From Amarolinea aalborgensis (lineage in GTDB: Bacteria > Chloroflexota > Anaerolineae > SSC4 > Amarolineaceae): a DNA stretch of 64,000 nt. The notes under the pieces are model-generated. The model was given only the letters and a program-made list of their open reading frames with translations, was not told the DNA's origin and did not search any database. Shown here one piece after another: positions 8,777 to 17,981 of this stretch (its first letter is position 1; each line of letters starts with the position of its first letter). The position numbers and the translations under genes are program-made. The stretch is from positions 1 through 64,000 of the forward strand of contig NZ_UETR01000007.1 in NCBI RefSeq assembly GCF_900491745.1, written 5' to 3'.

Positions 8777-10042
8777 CTAGTCTACAGCCTCTGGGCTGTC
8801 ACTATCATCGGCGCTGGCAGGCTCATCTTCACCCATCTCGGCCAGCTGCTCACGCCAGTCCATCTCGGTGTATTCTTCCTCCGGCGCTTGCTTGAGGCTG
8901 AGACCGATCCGGCGGCGCTGCGGATCAATGCGAATGATGCGCAGCCTCATGCGCTGGCCTTCGCGCAAGACGTCACGCGCATGGCCGACGCGTTTTTCGG
9001 ACAGTTCCGAAAGATGAATCAAGCCTTCGATGCCGTCATCGAGGCGGGCGAATGCGCCGAAGTTTGTCAGCTTGGTGATCGTGGCGTCTACCAATTGGCC
9101 GACCGCGTAGCGTTCGTGGACAACGCTCCAGGGTTCGGGCTGCAGGCGGCGCAAACTAAGGCCGATCCGCCGGCGTTCCATGTCCACATTGAGCACGTAC
9201 GCTTCAACTCGCTGACCAATCTTGAGCACTTCGCCGGGATGATTGATGTGCCCCCAGGTGATTTCGGAGAGGTGCACCAGCCCATCAGCGCCGCCCAGGT
9301 CAATGAACGCGCCGAAGTCAGACATGCTGGTGACAATGCCGGTGCATTTATCACCCTTTTTCAACTCAGACAGCAGGCGCTCTTTGGCCTGCTTACGCCA
9401 ATCGCGGTTTGCCTGCCGTTCAGACAAGATCAGACGGTTGCGTTTCTGATCCATCTCAACGACTTTCAGCTTCAGTTTCTTGCCGACCAAGTCTGCCAGG
9501 CGCGCTTCCAGATTATCACTGGCGCCATCCTGCGACATAGATTGCACAGAAACCAACTGCGATGTGGGGACAAAGCCGCGCAGCCGGCCAACCTTGATGG
9601 TGACGCCACCACGGTTGAAACCTGCTACGAGCCCCTCGAACACTTCCTGGCTCTTGAGCAGTTCTTCTGCCTTGAGCCAATCGCGTTCTTGCTGGGCGCG
9701 GCTAAATGACAAGACCACATGGCCTTCTTCATCCTCTGGGCGAACGACGTAGACCAGTATCTCATCGCCAACCGTGAGCTTAGCAAGAGCTTCCTTGCCA
9801 ACGCGCTCCAGTTCGCGATCAGAAATGATTCCTTCAGACTTGGCGCCAATGTCTACTAGAATCTCGGTTGGCGTCACGCGGACGATAGTTCCCTTGCGCA
9901 CAGAGCCACTCGACAGCGGCTCAAACCCAAACGAACTATCCATCAACTCAGCCATTGGATTAACGTTTTCGGCCTGTGGCACCTCCTGTCCGGCAGTCAA
10001 CGTGGGCGATAAATCGAGGTTTTCCATCCTAACTTGCGACAT
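8777..10042 (-). CDS. rpsA: 30S ribosomal protein S1 (four S1 domains)
   Basis: About 421 residues. Four S1 RNA-binding domains follow a short acidic N-terminus, with cores ILVDIGAKSEGIISD, GGVTIKVGRLRGFVPTSQL, DFGAFIDLGGADGLVHLSEI and NFGAFARLDDGIEGLIHLSEL. The last two carry the usual IGLSLRR/IGLSLKQ endings. Four domains is normal outside Proteobacteria, where six are usual. It helps the ribosome bind mRNA. Start is uncertain: the open frame reaches 10093, but that lies inside the promoter. ATG 10042 directly abuts an AGGAG; ATG 10027 is the alternative. Confidence 0.9.
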   Translation of the reverse strand: MSQVRMENLDLSPTLTAGQEVPQAENVNPMAELMDSSFGFEPLSSGSVRKGTIVRVTPTEILVDIGAKSEGIISDRELERVGKEALAKLTVGDEILVYVVRPEDEEGHVVLSFSRAQQERDWLKAEELLKSQEVFEGLVAGFNRGGVTIKVGRLRGFVPTSQLVSVQSMSQDGASDNLEARLADLVGKKLKLKVVEMDQKRNRLILSERQANRDWRKQAKERLLSELKKGDKCTGIVTSMSDFGAFIDLGGADGLVHLSEITWGHINHPGEVLKIGQRVEAYVLNVDMERRRIGLSLRRLQPEPWSVVHERYAVGQLVDATITKLTNFGAFARLDDGIEGLIHLSELSEKRVGHARDVLREGQRMRLRIIRIDPQRRRIGLSLKQAPEEEYTEMDWREQLAEMGEDEPASADDSDSPEAVD

Positions 10043-10064
10043 CTCCTCTTTGGTGGGTTTCGCT

Positions 10065-10093
10065 ATTATAATGGATGTAGCGCCGAAACGCAA
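10065..10093 (-). promoter_or_regulatory. rpsA promoter
   Basis: Minus strand: TTGCGT (10088-10093), 17-base spacer, perfect TATAAT (10065-10070). It lies between the secA terminator and the rpsA start, so rpsA has its own promoter. Confidence 0.75.
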
Positions 10094-10110
10094 GAACGTT
10101 GCTTAGGTGG

Positions 10111-10152
10111 TAAAACAAAGACTTCCGAAGTCTGCCAGGCTCCGGAAGTCCC
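10111..10152 (-). terminator. secA terminator
   Basis: Minus strand: GGACTTCCGGAGCC pairs with the later GACTTCGGAAGTC and is followed by TTTGTTTTA. It is 20 bases past the secA stop. The GACTTCGGAAGTCT arm recurs in a palindromic element inside a gene at 54474-54512. Confidence 0.75.
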
Positions 10153-10172
10153 CGTTCATGGTAAGCGATTGA

Positions 10173-13100
10173 CTATCGCCGTGCGCGTTTGACGGGCGCC
10201 GCGGGTCGTGACGGGGCGGGCGCTCGCGAGGCAACGGCCGCCTGCATGGCCGGCGCTGGGGGGCCGCCCGGGGCTGCGCCGCTCTCCTCGTCGCTTTGCT
10301 TGTGACAATGTTTATACTTCTTACCGCTGCCGCACCAGCAAGGATCATTGCGGCCAATGGCGGCGCCGCTGCGGCGCACAGGTCGCGCCTGTCCATCATC
10401 CCGATTGGTCTGTAGATTCTGCAGTCTGCGCGCCGGCTCGGCTCTGACCTGTTGTGGTTGTACGTGGAAGATATTCCGTACAATGTCGTGCTGGATGTCT
10501 GCCATCAAGCCCTGGTACATCTCAAAGGCTTCTTTTTTGTACGCCAGCAGCGGCTCTACTTGGGCAAAGGCGCGCAACCCAATGCCTTCACGCAGTTGAT
10601 CCAGGTCCGTCAGGTGGCGCTGCCAGCGGTGATCCACGACCTCCAGCATCACTCGGCGTTCGGCATAGCGCATGAACTCGGCGCCATGTTCGCGCTCTTT
10701 GGCTTCATACGCCAGCGCCGCCAGCTCGCACAGGTGGTCAATCAATTCATCCTGGGTTTGCTCCTCCCAAGCCGCCACGGTTTCGTCACGGGGCAGCGGC
10801 AGGATGGCCGCCACAGCCAGGTGCAGTGCGGGGATGTCCCATTCCGATCGGTCTTGCGTCGCGCTGAATGATTTGACGACAGACTCCAATTCGCTTTCCA
10901 CCATCCCCATAATCGTTGGCTGCATGGTGGCTTTGGTCAGAATCTGACGGCGCTGATCGTAGATGATCTCGCGCTGCTTGTTCACCACATCATCGTATTC
11001 GAGCACGTGCTTACGGATATCGAAGTTGTAACCCTCAACGCGCTGCTGGGCGTTGGCGATGGATTTGCTCACGAGATTGTGCTCGATGGGCATGCCGTCT
11101 TCAACCCCTAGCCGGTTCATGAGTCCGGCAACGTTCTCGCCGCCAAAACGGCGCATCAGGTCGTCGCTCAGCGACAAGAAGAAGCGTGAAGACCCAGGGT
11201 CGCCTTGACGGGCGGAGCGGCCGCGCAACTGGTTGTCAATGCGCCGCGCCTCATGCCGTTCCGTGCCGACGACGTGCAAGCCGCCCAAGTCCCACACCTT
11301 CTGCCGGTTTTTCTTGACCTCGATCTCCGCCTCGGCCAGGGCCTGCTCCCACAAACCTGGCTCCAGGCTGGTCAAGTCGTGACCTTGCTTGCGCAGTTGA
11401 TCGCGCGCCATGCCTTCCGCATTGCCGCCCAGCAAGATGTCCACGCCGCGACCGGCCATGTTCGTGGCGATGGTCACACCGCCAGGGCGCCCGGCCTGTG
11501 CAATGATCATGGCTTCGCGCTCGTGCTGTTTTGCGTTGAGCACACTGTGCGGCACGCCGCGGCGCTTGAGCATCCCGGAGAGCATCTCCGATGTTTCGAT
11601 GGCGACGGTGCCGACCAGAACCGGCCGTCCTTCGCGGTACTTCTCTGCCACATCCTCGACCACCGCTTTGAACTTGGCTTCCTGGTTCTTGAATATCAAG
11701 TCTGGCAAGTCCAAACGCCTGAAGTAGCGGCTGCCAGTGGCCGGGTCTTCGTAGGTAACCAAGTCAGCGCCGCCAACTTTCTCACTGTGTGTCGTCAGCT
11801 CCCCACGTTTGGCGCGGTATTCGATGTTGGTCGGGATCATGGTCACATCGAGGTTGTAGATCTTGCCGAATTCCTCGGCTTCCGTGGCGGCTGTGCCGGT
11901 CATGCCCGCCAGTTTGTGGTACATGCGGAAGAAATTCTGAAACGTGATGGTTGCCAGGGTCAGACTCTCACGCTGTACGCGCACATTTTCTTTGGCTTCG
12001 ATGGCTTGATGCAGACCTTCTGAGAACCGCCGGCCGTACATCAGGCGTCCAGTGAATTCATCCACGATGATGACTTCCCCATCCTTGACGATATAGTCGC
12101 GGTCCAAGCTGTAGATCACATGCGCGCGTAGGGCGTTGTCCAAATAGGGTGTTTTGTCGAAATGCTCCGGCGAGTAAAGATTGTCAATCCCCAGCATTTC
12201 TTCGATCTTACTGACGCCTTCTTCGGTCAGCGTGACGACGCGTTCTTTCTCTTCGACCTTGTAATCCTCTTGCGGCCGCAGCCGTTTGACCAGCACGGCA
12301 AAGGTGCGGTAGAGATCGGAAGACTCTTGCGCCTGGCCCGAAATGATAAGCGGTGTGCGCGCTTCATCAATCAGGATGTTATCCACCTCGTCTACAATCG
12401 CGTAGTGCAACTCGCGCTGCGCCGCCTCGTCCGCAGCAAAAATCATGTTATCGCGCAAGTAGTCGAAGCCAAATTCGTTGTTGGTGCCGTAGGTAATGTC
12501 GGCCTCATAAGCAGCGCGCCGCGTGACCGGGCGCAAACCCTGATAACGATCATCGGCTGACTGGAAAGTGGGATCGAACACAAAGGAGCCGAGATCAGGA
12601 TTGGCTGCGGCCGACTGAATCACGCCGACGCTGACCCCCAGCCGATGATAGACTGGCCCCATCCATTGCGCGCCGATTTTGGACAGGTAGTCGTTGGGCG
12701 TCACCAGGTGCGCGCCATGGCCGGCCAGGGCGTTCAGGTAAAGAGGCAGGGTAGCCACCAGCGTCTTGCCTTCGCCGGTGCGCATCTCAGCGATCTTACC
12801 CTGGTGCAGCACGATGCCGCCGATCATCTGCACATCATAGTGACGCAGACCGATGGTGCGCCGGGCCGCTTCACGCACGGCCGCAAACGCGCGCGGCAGA
12901 ATGGCATCCAGCACTTCGCGCTCAGCGGCCTTCAGGTCCTTGACGGCTTGCTCCCATTCGGCGCGACGGCTCTGCTGTTCGCTGAGGTCCGTTTCCTGTA
13001 CGTATATTTCGCGCGCCTCTTGCGCGGCCGCGCGCGCGTCGGCCGTTTCCGCAATCACGCGCTGGCGAAAGCTCTCTGTTTGCGCGACCATCTCATCGTC

Positions 13101-13217
13101 GGTCTTGGCGCGCATCTCGTCTTCTAGGTCGTTGATCTCATCAATCAATGGTTGCAGGCGTTTTACTTCGCGTTCATTGGGATCGCCTACCACCATAGTC
13201 AGTAGTTTCTTGAACAT
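10173..13217 (-). CDS. secA: preprotein translocase ATPase SecA
   Basis: 1014 residues. The motor of the general Sec secretion pathway; it pushes preproteins through SecYEG. Walker A is MRTGEGKTLVATLPLYLNAL, the DEAD-like motif is VDEVDNILIDEARTPLIISG, and the NBD2 motif includes TNMAGRGVDILLGGN. The C-terminus ends with the zinc-binding SEC-C motif CWCGSGKKYKHCH, then about 35 Ala/Pro-rich residues. It is somewhat longer than E. coli SecA (901). It stands alone with its own terminator; no SecB is seen nearby. Confidence 0.97.
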   Translation of the reverse strand: MFKKLLTMVVGDPNEREVKRLQPLIDEINDLEDEMRAKTDDEMVAQTESFRQRVIAETADARAAAQEAREIYVQETDLSEQQSRRAEWEQAVKDLKAAEREVLDAILPRAFAAVREAARRTIGLRHYDVQMIGGIVLHQGKIAEMRTGEGKTLVATLPLYLNALAGHGAHLVTPNDYLSKIGAQWMGPVYHRLGVSVGVIQSAAANPDLGSFVFDPTFQSADDRYQGLRPVTRRAAYEADITYGTNNEFGFDYLRDNMIFAADEAAQRELHYAIVDEVDNILIDEARTPLIISGQAQESSDLYRTFAVLVKRLRPQEDYKVEEKERVVTLTEEGVSKIEEMLGIDNLYSPEHFDKTPYLDNALRAHVIYSLDRDYIVKDGEVIIVDEFTGRLMYGRRFSEGLHQAIEAKENVRVQRESLTLATITFQNFFRMYHKLAGMTGTAATEAEEFGKIYNLDVTMIPTNIEYRAKRGELTTHSEKVGGADLVTYEDPATGSRYFRRLDLPDLIFKNQEAKFKAVVEDVAEKYREGRPVLVGTVAIETSEMLSGMLKRRGVPHSVLNAKQHEREAMIIAQAGRPGGVTIATNMAGRGVDILLGGNAEGMARDQLRKQGHDLTSLEPGLWEQALAEAEIEVKKNRQKVWDLGGLHVVGTERHEARRIDNQLRGRSARQGDPGSSRFFLSLSDDLMRRFGGENVAGLMNRLGVEDGMPIEHNLVSKSIANAQQRVEGYNFDIRKHVLEYDDVVNKQREIIYDQRRQILTKATMQPTIMGMVESELESVVKSFSATQDRSEWDIPALHLAVAAILPLPRDETVAAWEEQTQDELIDHLCELAALAYEAKEREHGAEFMRYAERRVMLEVVDHRWQRHLTDLDQLREGIGLRAFAQVEPLLAYKKEAFEMYQGLMADIQHDIVRNIFHVQPQQVRAEPARRLQNLQTNRDDGQARPVRRSGAAIGRNDPCWCGSGKKYKHCHKQSDEESGAAPGGPPAPAMQAAVASRAPAPSRPAAPVKRARR

Positions 13218-13326
13218 CTCAGCGTTTTATCCTCAGTCGCCAAAAAATTATGTGCCATTATGTGCGGCAAGCGGGCGCCATTGCGCCTGTTGCCTTGGGC
13301 AGAAAAAGAAATCTATTCGAGCGTGC

Positions 13327-13335
13327 AGTATAGCA
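13327..13335 (-). promoter_or_regulatory. possible extended -10 element for secA
   Basis: Minus strand TGCTATACT, an extended -10, about 110 bases upstream of secA, with no good -35 at 17 bases. An 8-base inverted repeat (AACAGCGC/GCGCTGTT, 13340-13381) lies immediately upstream of it. Confidence 0.35.
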
Positions 13336-13463
13336 TAACAACAGCGCCGTGGATAGGAGTGATCATACCCATTGCGCTGTTGATTGTTCGACATCGGCGC
13401 GCCACGACGACGTTGCGCTGCGTCGGGCGCTGCGATACTCGGCCTGCGTGCTGTGATCAGGCG

Positions 13464-14555
13464 TTAGCGATCGCCCGCAAAGCCTCCGTCTGGCAAATTG
13501 TGATCCAGCGCGTCCCATTTGTCAAACAGCGCGCCCACCGATTCACCGCGATGGGTGCGCAGAATCACATCGCTGAGCATTTCGGCCACCGAGACAACCT
13601 TTAGTCTCTCGCCGATCACGTCGCTCTTTGTCTGCGGGATCGTCACCGTGTCGGCGACAACAACCTGCTTGAAGACTGAGTCGCGCAGATTGGTGGCGGC
13701 CGGCTCGGATAAGACGGCATGCGTGGCGCAGGCATAGATTTCGATGGCGCCCTTAACTTTGACAAATTGGCCGGCGAGGGCCAGAGTGCCCGCGGTGTCA
13801 ATCTCGTCATCCACGACGATGACGTTCTTGTCCTTGACATCACCGATCAGGTCGAACATCTGGGTTTGTTTGCCATCATACGAGCGCCGTTTTTCGATCA
13901 CGGCCAGCGGCACCGCAAAACGGGCCTGCTGTGCGGGGTCTGGCGCCGCCAGGCTGCCGGTGGCGGCGAAGCGCAGCTTTTCGGAGAGTCGTTCGGCAAA
14001 ATTGCGCGCTCGCCGCACACCACCCACATCGGGCGAAACCACCACCACGTTTGGAATCTGCAGCCGCGCGAAGTGATCCACCAGCGGGTAGAGCGCCGTC
14101 AGTTCATCGGTCGGGATGGTGAAAAAACCCTGGATCTGGCCCGCGTGCAGGTCTACCGTGACGAACCGATCCGCGCCCGCGACGGTAATGAGATCAGCCA
14201 CCAGCCGCGCGGTGATGGGCACGCGCGGCTGATCCTTCTTGTCGGTGCGGCCGTAGCCATAGTAGGGCAGGACGGCCGTGATGCGACCGGCTGAATCGCG
14301 ATGAAGCGTATCCAGGCAGATCAGCAGCTCCATCACGTTGTCATTGGTCGGCGCGGAGGTGGATTGAATCAGAAAAACATCCTTGCCCCGCACGCTCTCG
14401 CCCAGCCGACAAAAGGTATTGCCATTCGAAAACGTGGAGATTTCGATTTTGCCCAGCTGGAAATCAGCGCCTTGTTTCAAGCGCAGATACCGGCAGATCG
14501 TGTCAGCCAGTGGATGACCGGCGGTCCCGGAGAAAACGGCCATTTTGCCGTACAT
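13464..14555 (-). CDS. prs: ribose-phosphate pyrophosphokinase
   Basis: Makes PRPP from ribose 5-phosphate and ATP for nucleotide, histidine and tryptophan synthesis. The core starts MYGKMAVFSGTAGHPLAD. The PRPP-binding loop is visible as VIVVDDEIDTAGTLALAG and the dimer/catalytic region as LPYYGYGRTDKKDQPR. An upstream GTG at 14621 and ATG at 14582 are in frame. I prefer the ATG at 14555 because conserved homology begins there, but the start is uncertain. The protein has a short insertion before the KRRSYDGKQTQM segment and a C-terminal tail beyond the usual end, so it belongs to a divergent Prs branch. It follows meaB in the same direction. Confidence 0.88.
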   Translation of the reverse strand: MYGKMAVFSGTAGHPLADTICRYLRLKQGADFQLGKIEISTFSNGNTFCRLGESVRGKDVFLIQSTSAPTNDNVMELLICLDTLHRDSAGRITAVLPYYGYGRTDKKDQPRVPITARLVADLITVAGADRFVTVDLHAGQIQGFFTIPTDELTALYPLVDHFARLQIPNVVVVSPDVGGVRRARNFAERLSEKLRFAATGSLAAPDPAQQARFAVPLAVIEKRRSYDGKQTQMFDLIGDVKDKNVIVVDDEIDTAGTLALAGQFVKVKGAIEIYACATHAVLSEPAATNLRDSVFKQVVVADTVTIPQTKSDVIGERLKVVSVAEMLSDVILRTHRGESVGALFDKWDALDHNLPDGGFAGDR

Positions 14556-14649
14556 GCTTAGTCCGGCCATGTCAGCGTCCATATTCTTGTGATTGATAAC
14601 GAATGCATCGCAGATCGCCACTCCCCGCTGCGCCCCTGACGTCGCCCTG

Positions 14650-15660
14650 TCACGCCAGCGCGGTCAGCAACTGATCGGCCGCAGTGTATGGATCCAGCGC
14701 GCGGCTGACGATCTGGTCTACGATGCCATGCAGCGATTCTTGCGGAATGAGCGCGGCCAATTTTTCCAACATACGGCGGCGTACAATGCCTTCAAGCTCG
14801 TTTGCGGCCCGCACACGCTCGCGCGCGTTCCAGAGGTCGCTGCGGATCAAAAAGGCGCGATGCTGTTCGATGGCCGCGACCAATTCTGGAACGCCGTTGT
14901 CTTGCAGGGCGACCGTCTTGATGATGGGAGGCTCCCAGGCCACGCCGCGATGCATGCTTGGCGTCTCGATGGTCATCAACTGCCCGTGATGCGAAATACC
15001 ACGCACCTCTTCAGGCGCAATGCCCAGCATCATCTTCAACGCCATCACGGTGCGGTCTGCGCCCTCGCGGTCAGCCTTGTTCACGACAAAGACATCGGCA
15101 ATTTCAAGCACGCCGGCCTTGATGGCTTGCACTTCGTCGCCCAGGCCCGGCGCTTCGACGACGACGGTGGTGTGCGCGGTGCTGGCAATTTCAACCTCAG
15201 CCTGCCCAACGCCCACCGTTTCCACCAGCACGCGATCGAAGCCGGCCGCGTCGAGGGTGATGATGACATCCGCCGTGGCGCGCGCCAGGCCGCCCAGGCT
15301 GCCGCGCGTGGCCATGGAGCGAATGAAGATGCCTGGATCGCCGCTCAAATCGCGCATGCGCACGCGGTCGCCCAACAGCGCCCCGCCGGTGAACGGACTG
15401 GTGGGATCAACGGCCACGATGCCGACAGATTTTCCCTGTTGACGATATACTTTGGCCACGGCGTTGACAAGGGTGCTCTTGCCGGTGCCTGGCGAACCGG
15501 TGAAGCCGATCACGGCGGCCTGGCCCGTAAAGGGATAGAGGCCCGTCAGCAACTCTTGCGCGGGTCTGCCTCCGCTTTCGACCACGGTGATGGCACGCGC
15601 CAGAGAGCGACGATGACCCTGACGCAGTTGGGCAATCAGTTCAGCCGGTGATTGGTTCAT
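14650..15660 (-). CDS. meaB: methylmalonyl-CoA mutase-associated GTPase MeaB
   Basis: 336 residues. G3E-family P-loop GTPase that loads or protects the adenosylcobalamin of methylmalonyl-CoA mutase. Walker A is GFTGSPGTGKSTLVNAVA near residue 55, followed by IVAVDPTSPFTGGALLGDRVRM, VETVGVGQAEVEIA and the guanine-specificity motif NKADREGADR. It starts three bases after the stop of the cobalamin-binding subunit and so belongs to the same transcript, the expected neighbourhood. Confidence 0.94.
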   Translation of the reverse strand: MNQSPAELIAQLRQGHRRSLARAITVVESGGRPAQELLTGLYPFTGQAAVIGFTGSPGTGKSTLVNAVAKVYRQQGKSVGIVAVDPTSPFTGGALLGDRVRMRDLSGDPGIFIRSMATRGSLGGLARATADVIITLDAAGFDRVLVETVGVGQAEVEIASTAHTTVVVEAPGLGDEVQAIKAGVLEIADVFVVNKADREGADRTVMALKMMLGIAPEEVRGISHHGQLMTIETPSMHRGVAWEPPIIKTVALQDNGVPELVAAIEQHRAFLIRSDLWNARERVRAANELEGIVRRRMLEKLAALIPQESLHGIVDQIVSRALDPYTAADQLLTALA

Positions 15661-15662
15661 GG

Positions 15663-16073
15663 TTACGCTGGAACCGCAGCCCTTACTTGTGCGCGAATGA
15701 AATCAACGATGTCCTGGGTTGAGGTGCCAGGCCCAAAGACGCCCTTGATCCCCATCGCCTTCAGAGCTTCCACATCTTCATCCGGGATGATGCCGCCCAT
15801 CAGCACGACAATGTCATCCATACCGCTCTGCTGGATCTCCTGCATGATCTTCGGGGCCAGCGCCATGTGCGCGCCGGAGAGAATGGAAAGGCCAATAACG
15901 TCCACATCCTCTTGCAAAGCCGCTTCCACGATCATTTGCGGGGTCTGCCGAATCCCGGTGTAGATCACCTCAAAGCCGGCATCACGCAAGGCACGCGCCA
16001 CCACTTTGGCGCCGCGATCGTGACCGTCCAAGCCCGGCTTGGCCACTAACACGCGAATTTTCCGTTCACTCAT
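15663..16073 (-). CDS. mcmA2: methylmalonyl-CoA mutase, cobalamin-binding subunit
   Basis: 136 residues, the size of a stand-alone B12-binding domain. The KPGLDGHDRGAKVVARALRD segment carries the DxHxxG motif whose histidine is the lower axial cobalt ligand. GLSILSGAHM and VVLMGGIIPDED complete the Rossmann-like fold. It pairs with the substrate-binding subunit encoded 41 bases upstream, as in split mutases of archaea and Chloroflexota. Together they interconvert methylmalonyl-CoA and succinyl-CoA. Confidence 0.94.
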   Translation of the reverse strand: MSERKIRVLVAKPGLDGHDRGAKVVARALRDAGFEVIYTGIRQTPQMIVEAALQEDVDVIGLSILSGAHMALAPKIMQEIQQSGMDDIVVLMGGIIPDEDVEALKAMGIKGVFGPGTSTQDIVDFIRAQVRAAVPA

Positions 16074-16114
16074 AACAATTCAATGCTCCTTGTTTGTTCT
16101 GACGCTCGACGAAA

Positions 16115-17797
16115 TTAGAAGAAGACTGGCTCGTGATAAATCCCAAACACCTCACGCAAGACGTCGCACATCTCGCCCAGGGTCGCATAGGATTTGGTTG
16201 CTTCGATGATAGGCTCCATCAGGTTGCCGGTCGGCGCGCGGGCGGCATCGGCCAGACGCCGCAGCGCTTGCTGCGTGGCCTGGTTGTCGCGGCCGCTGCG
16301 CACATCGTGCAGGCGCTTCAACTGGCGCGCGTAGCCCTGTGGATCCATCGCCAGGATCGGGATACCGGTTGTATCTTGGCTGGCAAACTCGTTGACGCCG
16401 ACGATGGTGCGATGGCGCGTGTCAATTTCCTGTTGATACCGGTAGGCGGCTTCGGCAATCTCGCGCTGCATGAAACCGCCTTCGAGCGCCGGAATAACGC
16501 CGCCCAGGGCTTCGATGCGCTTGAGATAGTGCAGCGTCTCGGCTTCGGTCTGGTTGGTCAGGGCTTCGACGAAGAAGGAACCAGCCAACGGGTCCATCGT
16601 GTTGGCAACGCCGCTTTCGTGCGCAATGATCTGCTGCGTGCGCAGGGCGATGGTGACCGCTTTGGCGCTGGGCAGAGCCAGCGCCTCGTCCATCGAGTTG
16701 GTATGGAGGGATTGGGTGCCGCCGAGGACGGCTGCCAGCGCCTGAATGGCGACGCGCACGATGTTGTTTTCCGGCTGCTGCGCAGTCAGGCTGACGCCGG
16801 CCGTCTGCGTGTGGAAACGCAGCATCCAGGAGCGCGGGTCTTGCGCGCCGTATTTCTCACGCAGGATGCGCGCCCAGATGCGGCGGCCAGCCCGATACTT
16901 GGCAATTTCTTCGAAGAAGTCGTTGTGTGCATTGAAGAAGAAGGAAAGGCGCGGGGCAAAATCGTCCACCTTCATGCCACGGGCGATGCAGGCATCTACA
17001 TAAGCCAGTCCATCGCCCAGGGTGAAGGCCAGCTCTTGCACCGCCGTGCTGCCGGCCTCGCGAATGTGATAACCCGAAATGCTGATGGTGTTCCACAGCG
17101 GCATGTGCTGCGTTCCAAACTCGATGGTATCTACGACCAGGCGCATGGAGTGGCTGGGCGGGAAGAGGAATTCCTTCTGCGCAATGAATTCCTTGAGAAT
17201 GTCATTTTGCAGCGTGCCGCGTAACTGGCTGCGTTGATAGCCTTGCTTCTCAGCGGCCACAATGTACATGGCCCAGATGATGGCGGCGGGACTGTTGATC
17301 GTCATGGACGTGCTGACGTCGCCCAGGGGAATTCCATCGAAAAGGGCTTCCATGTCGGCCAGCGAGCTGACAGCCACGCCGCACTTGCCAAATTCGCCCA
17401 GGGCTTCAGGCGCATCGCTGTCATAGCCATAGAGGGTGGGCATGTCGAAGGCCACCGACAGCCCCATGTTGCCCTGGCTCAGGAGGTATTTGTAGCGGGC
17501 GTTGGTCTCCTCGGCTGTGCCAAAACCAGAGAACATGCGCATCGTCCACAGCCGACCACGGTGCATGGTGGGATAGACGCCGCGGGTGAACGGGTACTCG
17601 CCCGGCAGTCCCAGGTCTTGGGCGTAGTCCATGTCCGCCACATCCAACGGTGTGTAGAGGTGATTGATGGGAACGCTTGATGTGGTGATAAACTCGCGCT
17701 GGCGTTCTGGTGCACGCGCCCGCGTTTGTTGCAGCGTGGTCTCTTCCCACTGCTCAACCGCCTCTTGGATTTGGGCCAGGCTGGCTTTGTCGTACAT
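16115..17797 (-). CDS. mcmA1: methylmalonyl-CoA mutase, large (catalytic) subunit
   Basis: About 560 residues, the TIM-barrel part only. The N-terminus has the FTRGVYPTMHRGRLWTMRMF and YLLSQGNMGLSVAFDMPTLYGYDSD segments of acyl-CoA mutases; NMGLSVAFDMPTLYG lines the active site. The C-terminal B12 domain of one-chain mutases is absent and supplied by the next gene. The start ATG at 17797 follows GGAGGTGACGAAC, a better choice than the longer frame. I did not resolve whether the true substrate is methylmalonyl-CoA or an isobutyryl/ethylmalonyl-type acyl-CoA, but MeaB next door favours methylmalonyl-CoA. Confidence 0.93.
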   Translation of the reverse strand: MYDKASLAQIQEAVEQWEETTLQQTRARAPERQREFITTSSVPINHLYTPLDVADMDYAQDLGLPGEYPFTRGVYPTMHRGRLWTMRMFSGFGTAEETNARYKYLLSQGNMGLSVAFDMPTLYGYDSDAPEALGEFGKCGVAVSSLADMEALFDGIPLGDVSTSMTINSPAAIIWAMYIVAAEKQGYQRSQLRGTLQNDILKEFIAQKEFLFPPSHSMRLVVDTIEFGTQHMPLWNTISISGYHIREAGSTAVQELAFTLGDGLAYVDACIARGMKVDDFAPRLSFFFNAHNDFFEEIAKYRAGRRIWARILREKYGAQDPRSWMLRFHTQTAGVSLTAQQPENNIVRVAIQALAAVLGGTQSLHTNSMDEALALPSAKAVTIALRTQQIIAHESGVANTMDPLAGSFFVEALTNQTEAETLHYLKRIEALGGVIPALEGGFMQREIAEAAYRYQQEIDTRHRTIVGVNEFASQDTTGIPILAMDPQGYARQLKRLHDVRSGRDNQATQQALRRLADAARAPTGNLMEPIIEATKSYATLGEMCDVLREVFGIYHEPVFF

Positions 17798-17981
17798 GTT
17801 CGTCACCTCCGTGGTGCAATCGCTTGCCAAGGCGCCACAACGCAGTGCGTCATTGCAGCGCGTTACTCTTACTCATTTTACCCGAAGTAGGCGTCGTGCG
17901 CCAGTTATGGCGTGAGCGGGAATAGACCTCACTTTGCCGCCTAAGAAAATAGGCGCCGTGCGCAGCCGCTTGCCGTATGAA

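Noticed and set aside
14593..15651. A 352-codon plus-strand frame opposite meaB
   Set aside because: MeaB motifs on the other strand are unambiguous; the antisense frame is His/Ala/Gln-rich filler typical of shadows.
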